12,845 nucleotides of DNA from an uncultured Lachnospiraceae bacterium. GTDB lineage: Bacteria; Bacillota; Clostridia; Lachnospirales; Lachnospiraceae. The stretch spans positions 1-12,845 of the forward strand of contig CAKRHL010000051.1 in the NCBI GenBank assembly GCA_934338765.1, written 5' to 3'. Positions 7,308 to 12,845 of this stretch are shown here, one piece after another; the stretch's first letter is position 1; every line of letters begins with the position of its first letter. The notes beneath the pieces were generated by a model that was given only the letters and a program-made list of their open reading frames with translations, made no database searches and was not told the DNA's origin. The translations under genes were made by a program, and so were the position numbers.

Positions 7308-7984
7308 TGATCGAAATAAAAAATCTGAATAAAGCGTATAATCTCGGGGAGGAGAATGGCTGTGAGGTATTAAAGGGAATTAATCTGACGATTCCTGACG
7401 GGGAGATGACAGCCATCATGGGAGCAAGCGGCGCAGGCAAAAGTACTCTGTTACATATTTTGTCCTGTATTGACCGGTACGACAATGGGGAGTATCTGCT
7501 GGACGGAGAACTGATCGGGAGAATGGGGGACGCCCGGATGGCAGAGATACGAAATGAAAAAATGGGAATTGTCATGCAGGATTTTGCTCTGATCGAGGAT
7601 TTTACCGCACTGGAAAATGTCATGATGCCATTGGATTTCTCTGCAAAGAAACGCAGAAAAAAGGAAAAAAGAAATATGGCACTGGAGGCATTGGAGGCGG
7701 TTTCCATGAAAGAATATGCCGGGAAACCGGTGTGTAAGCTGTCCGGTGGCCAGAAACAAAGAGTAGCGATCGCCAGAGGGCTGGTGAATCATCCGGAGAT
7801 TCTTTTTGCGGATGAGCCAACGGGAGCATTGGATTCTGTGACAAGCGGGGAAATCATGAAGCTGCTGAGGACCTTAAATGAAAAGGGAACCACGATGGTG
7901 ATCGTGACCCATGACAGGCTGGTGGCAGAAAGCTGTGATCGTATTATAAAAATAGTGGATGGAAGGGTGCAGGATATTGCGTGA
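7307..7984 (+). CDS. ABC transporter ATP-binding protein, MacB/LolD-like, stand-alone
   Basis: The 225-residue single-domain ATPase powers the transporter on the inner face of the membrane. All motifs are canonical: Walker A GASGAGKST (39-47), Q-loop Gln91, signature LSGGQ (145-149), Walker B ILFADE (165-170) with the catalytic Glu, and switch His202 in VTHD. The DEPTGALD stretch and short length are typical of the LolD/MacB/FtsE group. It carries a Lys/Arg-rich stretch (AKKRRKKEKR, 113-122) in the helical domain. Two ATGs abut: 7304, which overlaps the previous stop, and 7307. 7307 is chosen because it lies six bases after the GAGGGGG ribosome site at 7294-7300, against three for 7304. It probably acts as a homodimer with the two upstream permeases. 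Confidence 0.95.
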   Translation: MIEIKNLNKAYNLGEENGCEVLKGINLTIPDGEMTAIMGASGAGKSTLLHILSCIDRYDNGEYLLDGELIGRMGDARMAEIRNEKMGIVMQDFALIEDFTALENVMMPLDFSAKKRRKKEKRNMALEALEAVSMKEYAGKPVCKLSGGQKQRVAIARGLVNHPEILFADEPTGALDSVTSGEIMKLLRTLNEKGTTMVIVTHDRLVAESCDRIIKIVDGRVQDIA

Positions 7985-10172
7985 GACATTAGTAGAAATA
8001 AAACTGGCAAGTAAATATTATAAAACAGATACTCATGTTGTGGAGGCACTGCGGCGGATCAGTCTCACGTTTGAACGGGGAGAATTTGTGGCAGTGACCG
8101 GGGAAAGCGGAAGCGGTAAGTCCACACTGCTGCGTGTGATCTGTGGTCTGATCCCTCTGGATGACGGAGACTTATTATTGCATGGAGAGTCATGCTTTTC
8201 CTGCTCTCCGGAGGAATGGAATGAGATCCGCTGCCGGGAGATTGGCATGATATGGCAGGATTACAAGCTGATCGAGCATTACACGGTAATGGACAATGTG
8301 ATCATGGCGCTTCGTATTGCCGGAATAGAAGAGAATGTACAGGAAAGAGCTTCAGAGGCATTGCAGCGGGCCGGTCTGATGGATTATGAAAATCATAAGG
8401 CAGGGCAGTTATCCAGCGGGCAGAAGCAGCGTCTGGCGATTGCGAGGGCTGTTGCAGTATCGGCTCCGATCATTCTGGCGGATGAACCTACCGGCAATCT
8501 GGATCACCAGAGCAGTCTGGAGATTCTCCGGCTGCTTCGTGATGTGGCAAAGGACAGTCTGGTGATCATGGTGACTCATGACTTTGCGGAGGCGCAGGAG
8601 TTTGTTTCCAGAAAGGTTACGATCCGGAATGGGCAGGTAATGGATGATGTAAAGCTGCAGGAAACGGATGGACCAGATGAGCAGACCGGGGACAAAAAGC
8701 AGCGTCAGAAAACGATGGATCCCGGTAAGGGCGGGTTACAAAGGAAAGCAGATCGTAAAGATATTTTGTATTTTGCATGGAAAAATATCCGGGGTCACAA
8801 GGTGAAGACCGGGCTGATCCTTCTGCTGATGATGCTGGTTGCCGTGATCTCTTATGGTTCCATTGGAGAAATCCAGATGTTCCGGGATGACCGGATCGCC
8901 AGAGTGACGGATGACTCGATCTTTGGAGAGCAGGACAGGACGAGACTTCTGGTGAAACGCTCCGATGATGCTGTAATGGGAAAGACGGATCTGGAGGAAA
9001 TAAGGAAGCTGTCCGAAGTGGTGGCGGCGGATCTGTACGGAGCGGTCAATGAAATAGAGTATACAATAAGTTCCAGAGATCAGAAGGGGTATATGAAATC
9101 TGTTTCTGTACTAAAAAAACAGGACATTAAAAAAGGAACCATGGCAGAGAAAACGGGGGAGATCGTTGTGTCCCGTGGTGTAGGCGTCAAAAAAGGAGCT
9201 ACGGTCAACATATCTTTTCAATGCAGGAATTACTGGGGGAGTGATGAAACCCTGAAATATTCCTTCCGGGTGACGGGGATCTGTAAGGCTCAGACACCGC
9301 AGGTTTATTTTTCGGATGCGTTCTGTGAAATGCTGTATCTTCCGCTGGCATCAGAGGAGCTTACCATGAATTATGGCCGGAAGGATGGTAAATATCTGGG
9401 AAGCCAGCGGATGATCCCGTTTATCAGTGATGTGGCATCCGGAGCCGGCGTGACGATGGCAGATACCTTTCAGGTACCGGCATCGATCCTGTATTCATTT
9501 GACAAAAAACTGAAAAAAGTTTTTGCGGGGGCAGAGCAGCTGGAGGTGGGAGACAGAAAAATCCCGGTACAATATATCAAAAAGACCCACAGCAGTACTT
9601 TGTTTTTTCTGGGAGTCAGTGAACCGGTATTTCGTGAATGTTACAGTGATTACGGAAAGGAACAGTCGGGGGAGCTTTCCGTCTATATCAAAAGCTATAA
9701 CAGTACGGATCGTGTGATCCGGAGTCTCCGGGCCAAAGGATATGACGGGGTAAGCACGTACCGTGCCAGCAAGACGGAGTATGATCCGGACCGGCTGCAG
9801 CAGAGAATGAGTATTTTTGAGATCATGGGAGCGATTCTTGGTGTGATGTTTCTGGTACAGATCCTGGTGCATATGATCTTTTACCGGATCCGGCGCACAG
9901 AGGAGTTTCTGATGCAGACTCTGGGGATAACGGTGGACCGTTTGCTTTGGATCGAGGCGGCAGAGCTTGTTATGGAGCTTATAGCGGTGCTTATCCTGGG
10001 AGGCATTGTGGTGTGGCTTTTGCATTATAATGGGGAGGCCCGGGTGATGTTGGATTATTATACGGTCGCAGGAGCCGTGTGCGTGCTTTTGTACAATGTT
10101 GTCTGTGTGTCTGCGTCATGGCTTTTACATTGCAGATTTTATAAAAAGTGGTTCAAGCGTCAGATCATGTAA
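7977..10172 (+). CDS. MacB-like ATPase-permease fusion ABC transporter (first fusion)
   Basis: The 731-residue protein (from TTG 7977) has an N-terminal ATPase domain, then a permease. Walker A GESGSGKST is at 42-50, Q-loop Gln94, a variant signature LSSGQ at 145-149, Walker B IILADE at 165-170, and His201 in VTHD. A charged linker at about 225-262 leads to a membrane segment (about 277-296), an outside domain of about 315 residues, and three more segments (about 614-636, 664-684, 695-717). This NBD-TM-outside-3TM order is that of MacB. The only in-frame ATG upstream, 7959, overlaps the previous gene by 26 bases and has no ribosome site. TTG 7977 follows GGAAGGG by nine bases and begins MRETLVEIKL, closer to other ATPases of this group. 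Either start is possible. It likely pairs with the next fusion protein. Confidence 0.9.
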   Translation: MRETLVEIKLASKYYKTDTHVVEALRRISLTFERGEFVAVTGESGSGKSTLLRVICGLIPLDDGDLLLHGESCFSCSPEEWNEIRCREIGMIWQDYKLIEHYTVMDNVIMALRIAGIEENVQERASEALQRAGLMDYENHKAGQLSSGQKQRLAIARAVAVSAPIILADEPTGNLDHQSSLEILRLLRDVAKDSLVIMVTHDFAEAQEFVSRKVTIRNGQVMDDVKLQETDGPDEQTGDKKQRQKTMDPGKGGLQRKADRKDILYFAWKNIRGHKVKTGLILLLMMLVAVISYGSIGEIQMFRDDRIARVTDDSIFGEQDRTRLLVKRSDDAVMGKTDLEEIRKLSEVVAADLYGAVNEIEYTISSRDQKGYMKSVSVLKKQDIKKGTMAEKTGEIVVSRGVGVKKGATVNISFQCRNYWGSDETLKYSFRVTGICKAQTPQVYFSDAFCEMLYLPLASEELTMNYGRKDGKYLGSQRMIPFISDVASGAGVTMADTFQVPASILYSFDKKLKKVFAGAEQLEVGDRKIPVQYIKKTHSSTLFFLGVSEPVFRECYSDYGKEQSGELSVYIKSYNSTDRVIRSLRAKGYDGVSTYRASKTEYDPDRLQQRMSIFEIMGAILGVMFLVQILVHMIFYRIRRTEEFLMQTLGITVDRLLWIEAAELVMELIAVLILGGIVVWLLHYNGEARVMLDYYTVAGAVCVLLYNVVCVSASWLLHCRFYKKWFKRQIM

Positions 10173-10178
10173 GGAGGG
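10171..10178 (+). promoter_or_regulatory. ribosome binding site that decides the start of the last transporter gene
   Basis: AAGGAGGG overlaps the TAA stop of the preceding fusion gene. ATG 10179 follows it with no spacing, while ATG 10185, in the same frame, lies six bases downstream. 10185 is therefore the better start. Confidence 0.75.
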
Positions 10179-10184
10179 ATGGCT

Positions 10185-12632
10185 ATGATCCGGGTAGAAA
10201 ATCTGGAGAAATATTATGATCGTCACAAGAAAAATGAAAAACATGTGTTACAGAAGATAAATCTGGAGCTGCCGTCACATGGTCTCGTTGCCGTGGTGGG
10301 AGAGAGTGGCTGTGGAAAGACGACTCTTTTAAGATGTATCAGCGGTCTGGACTGTTTCGATGATGGCCGGATGGTATATGAAGGAAAACATGTGATCATG
10401 CCCCGGAAGAATCCTATGGAGGAATACCGGAACCGGAATATTGCATTTATCTTTCGTAATGAATATATGAGAGAGGAAATGACGGTTCAGGAAAATGTCC
10501 GGATGGCATTGGTTCCGTATGAGCTTTCCGGGGAGGAAGAACAGGAGCGGATCCGGCTGAGCCTGGAGGCGGTGGGGATGGAGAAGTACAAAAACCGCCG
10601 TCTGGAATATCTTTCGGGAGGGCAGATGCAGCGGATCGCTGTGGCAAGAGCCTTTGTAACATGTCCAAGGATTATTTTTGCAGATGAACCCACCGGCAAT
10701 CTGGATGAGGAGAATACCATCCGGATCATGCAGCTTCTGCGGGCCTTTTCCGAAAAAGCACTGGTGGTTCTGGTGTCTCATGAACAGGGTATGGTCAGAG
10801 GTTTTGCAGACAGGATCATTCATCTGGAGGAAGGACGGATCGTATCTGACATGGAAAACAACGCAGCGGAACAGATCCGCCGTATGGAATGGAAGGATAT
10901 TTATCTGGGGGAATATTGCCGGACGCAGCAGAAGCTGGAGCGTTTGCAGGTTCAGTTTTATGAGCAGAAAGAGGCAGTGCGGGAGGAGACAGAGCAGGAA
11001 AATACCGCACAGGAAAACACCATTCAGATCATTCACCGTAATCACAAGTTTTTTGTCAAAGGGACCGGTGAGGAAGAGATCATTCTGTTAAAGGACAGCG
11101 ATTGTAACGTGGTCGATGGTCCGCGGCCGGAGTATATGGATACATTGGACGGACAGGAACTCGGCCTGGAGAGTATTTCACAGTCTTTCAGGCAGCATTA
11201 CCGGCTGCCGGAGCTCTTAAAGGTTTCGAACCGGCTTTCGGAGAGGCATGGCAGATGGCTTTTTATGTGGCTGACGCTTTTATTGTTTACGGTGATCACA
11301 TTCCTGATATTTACTGACTACCGCTCCAGAGATTCTCTGAATAAGCTTGCCCTGCAGACAACAGACAGTCATTTGGTGACCTTTGATTTTTCTCAGGGTT
11401 TTACACGGTCGGGGATTGAGATTTTTTACGATCAGTATATGATCGCAGAGGGATACAGCGATATTGCGCCGGCGCTCAATGATACCATGAATTTGCAGTA
11501 TGACGGTTATCTGCAACTATCCGGTCATCTGTGCAAGGTGCAGGATTTTTCCATGATTTCCGTTAAGGAGATCTCGACGGCGGATATACAATACGGAAGG
11601 ATGCCAAAGAACCGCAATGAGATCGTGGTGGACCGGTGGCTTTTAAAACGTGCAAGACAGGATAATAATATTCTGCGGGAATTATTTCAGGACGACAAAC
11701 AGTTTCTGGGGCAGAAGGTGTCCTTCGTTACAGGAAATCCCGTAACGATTGTTGGGATCGGCAGCAGGGATGAGCCGTCCGTTTATGGCAGTGATACCCT
11801 GCGGCTCAGTATGGCATATGAGCTTCCTTCTGTGATAACAGCCGAAGAAATCAGTGCGTTGTATCCAAAGAAATATAAAGATCTGTACCTGAATGATAAT
11901 GAGGTGCTCGTTTCGGAAAGAATCCTGGCACAGACGGAGGGCGCCAGTGATAAAGAAAAGAAGGAAACGATTTTAAAGACCCTGAAGGATCTCACAAATG
12001 TGGAATGTTACACTGCTGGAACTTTTTCCGAGGAGGGATATGATTATATCATTCCTGAGTCGTTATGCTACGATATGATCCGGGAAAAAGCAATTCAGGA
12101 TCACAAATGTTATGCCTATGCACAATCTCCGCAGAAGATGATCGCCCAGATCCGGAAGGATATGGAACGGGGGAAAGATAATTTTCCGGTTGTGATGCAG
12201 CAGACGACACAGGAACAGTTTCAGAAAGCACTGGAAGAAAAGCATTCCATGCTCCAGATGGATTATGAATATTTGATTGCTTTTGTTGCAGTTGTGTTTG
12301 TTGTGATTCTTGTGCTGATCTGGTTTCAGATCCTGTCCCAGAGAAAAGAGATGATCGTCAGCCGGTTCGTGGGGATCAGACGAAGCGTACTGTGGAGAAT
12401 GAAAATGCTGTACGCCCTCCGGAATATAGGTTTTGTATGTCTGCCGGTTGTGATGATATGCTGGATCGTGGTGCAGATTATGTCTTCGATTCCGTCATTA
12501 AATTATTATGTGGATATGGCCTGGTGGGTGGCACTGCTTTTCGGAGGCGTGCTGACCGGACTTGTCACGGCGGCATATGGAGTTGTCTGGAAATGTAATC
12601 TGCCGGGATTTCTCCTCCGACATACGGAATAA
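10185..12632 (+). CDS. MacB-like ATPase-permease fusion ABC transporter with altered Q-loop (second fusion)
   Basis: The 815-residue protein has an ATPase domain at 1-220: Walker [10 protein letters not shown] (39-47), signature LSGGQ (143-147), Walker B IIFADE (163-168) and switch His199 (VSHE). At the Q-loop, Arg91 ([10 protein letters not shown]) stands where Gln is expected, which may weaken coupling or catalysis at one site. Residues about 221-355 are an unusually long cytoplasmic linker with a Glu/Gln-rich helix and a small beta-rich patch. The permease follows: a membrane segment at about 358-376, an outside domain of about 320 residues, and segments at about 697-717, 748-767 and 780-800. 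It probably forms a heterodimer with the preceding fusion protein. It is the last gene of the operon; no terminator was seen after it. Substrate unknown. Confidence 0.9.
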   Translation: MIRVENLEKYYDRHKKNEKHVLQKINLELPSHGLVAVVGESGCGKTTLLRCISGLDCFDDGRMVYEGKHVIMPRKNPMEEYRNRNIAFIFRNEYMREEMTVQENVRMALVPYELSGEEEQERIRLSLEAVGMEKYKNRRLEYLSGGQMQRIAVARAFVTCPRIIFADEPTGNLDEENTIRIMQLLRAFSEKALVVLVSHEQGMVRGFADRIIHLEEGRIVSDMENNAAEQIRRMEWKDIYLGEYCRTQQKLERLQVQFYEQKEAVREETEQENTAQENTIQIIHRNHKFFVKGTGEEEIILLKDSDCNVVDGPRPEYMDTLDGQELGLESISQSFRQHYRLPELLKVSNRLSERHGRWLFMWLTLLLFTVITFLIFTDYRSRDSLNKLALQTTDSHLVTFDFSQGFTRSGIEIFYDQYMIAEGYSDIAPALNDTMNLQYDGYLQLSGHLCKVQDFSMISVKEISTADIQYGRMPKNRNEIVVDRWLLKRARQDNNILRELFQDDKQFLGQKVSFVTGNPVTIVGIGSRDEPSVYGSDTLRLSMAYELPSVITAEEISALYPKKYKDLYLNDNEVLVSERILAQTEGASDKEKKETILKTLKDLTNVECYTAGTFSEEGYDYIIPESLCYDMIREKAIQDHKCYAYAQSPQKMIAQIRKDMERGKDNFPVVMQQTTQEQFQKALEEKHSMLQMDYEYLIAFVAVVFVVILVLIWFQILSQRKEMIVSRFVGIRRSVLWRMKMLYALRNIGFVCLPVVMICWIVVQIMSSIPSLNYYVDMAWWVALLFGGVLTGLVTAAYGVVWKCNLPGFLLRHTE

Positions 12633-12658
12633 TGCAAAACATCAAAAAAAGAAAAGAA

Positions 12659-12687
12659 TTGACAGGACAAATGGATGCATTAAATGC
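12659..12687 (+). promoter_or_regulatory. possible promoter for hisH, overlapping a small dyad
   Basis: A perfect TTGACA (12659-12664) is followed after 15 bases by TTAAAT (12680-12685, four of six to -10), a weak and slightly short arrangement. The -10 area overlaps the dyad GCATT-A-AATGC at 12677-12687, which could be an operator. Transcription would start near 12692, leaving a leader of about 120 bases. The region between the two genes holds no convincing coding sequence. Confidence 0.4.
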
Positions 12688-12757
12688 TTCACTGGGTGTC
12701 TATCTATCACCGGATGATGCTGACCGGCATGGAATTACCATATCGACAACCCTCCTC

Positions 12758-12781
12758 GTATGTGGTAAACTTTTACCATAC
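12758..12781. repeat. inverted repeat in the hisH leader
   Basis: GTAT-GT-GGTAA at 12758-12768 pairs with TTACC-ATAC at 12773-12781 around a four-base loop, with a two-base bulge. It lies 15 bases before the hisH ribosome site. There is no T-tract, so it is not a terminator. It could be a weak RNA hairpin or a binding site. Confidence 0.35.
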
Positions 12782-12812
12782 AAAACAACGACAACAGAGG
12801 TGATATACAACA

Positions 12813-12845
12813 ATGATAGCTATAATAGACTATGATGCAGGTAAT
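12813..12845 (+). CDS. hisH: imidazole glycerol phosphate synthase, glutaminase subunit HisH (5' end only)
   Basis: Only 11 codons are in the window, reading MIAIIDYDAGN. This is the characteristic first beta strand and turn of HisH in Firmicutes, whose proteins commonly begin MIxxIDYxxGN. HisH releases ammonia from glutamine for the HisF subunit in histidine and purine-precursor synthesis. A strong extended ribosome site, GAGGTGAT at 12797-12804, lies eight bases upstream of ATG 12813. The gene runs out of the window, so the catalytic Cys-His-Glu triad cannot be checked. The identification rests on a short stretch but is distinctive. Confidence 0.8.
   Translation, partial: MIAIIDYDAGN

Noticed and set aside
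12632..12835. 67-codon open frame starting on the last base of the final transporter gene and running into hisH
   Set aside because: It has no ribosome site, a low-complexity Thr/Asn-rich end, no recognisable family, and overlaps the hisH start by 23 bases. It is better read as non-coding leader.

Overview
The window looks like chromosomal DNA from a low-to-mid GC Gram-positive Clostridia, most likely a gut Lachnospiraceae. This is inferred from the strong AGGAGG-type ribosome sites, TATAAT-type promoters, a secreted glycosidase ending in a BspA-like leucine-rich repeat module, and the style of the FtsX/MacB-like transporter genes. All genes read on the + strand. No tRNA, rRNA, CRISPR array, insertion sequence or phage gene was recognised.

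Layout. (1) Bases 2-184 hold the 3' end of a YgjP/DUF45-type zinc metallopeptidase. It keeps its HExxH motif but appears to have lost the middle of the protein. (2) 261-1091 encodes an AraC-family regulator with an N-terminal cupin-like sensor domain. (3) After a 158-base gap with two tandem palindromes and a good promoter, 1250-4726 encodes a 1158-residue secreted enzyme. It has the architecture of galactocerebrosidase (glycoside hydrolase family 59): catalytic domain with both glutamates, lectin-like domain, an extra beta-rich module, a Pro/Ser/Thr linker and a C-terminal leucine-rich repeat module. The AraC gene next door is its likely regulator. (4) 4828-12632 is a tightly packed five-gene ABC-transporter operon: two stand-alone FtsX-like permeases, one stand-alone ATPase and two ATPase-permease fusions with MacB-like domain order. 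It has its own extended -10 promoter, bracketed by an 11-base inverted repeat. (5) The last 33 bases (12813-12845) are the start of hisH, the glutaminase subunit of imidazole glycerol phosphate synthase, preceded by a possible promoter and an inverted repeat.

How the parts may work together. The AraC regulator and GH59 enzyme look like a small glycan-foraging unit: sense a sugar, then secrete a beta-galactosidase-type enzyme. The ABC operon is a separate unit with four membrane subunits but only three ATPase domains. This fits two transporters: one built from the two free permeases plus a homodimer of the free ATPase, and one heterodimer of the two fusion proteins. The last fusion has Arg where the Q-loop Gln should be, so the second transporter may have unequal ATP sites. 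The substrate is unknown. Peptide or antibiotic export or resistance, or cell-envelope signalling, are the usual roles of this class, but no precursor peptide, kinase or response regulator is visible here.
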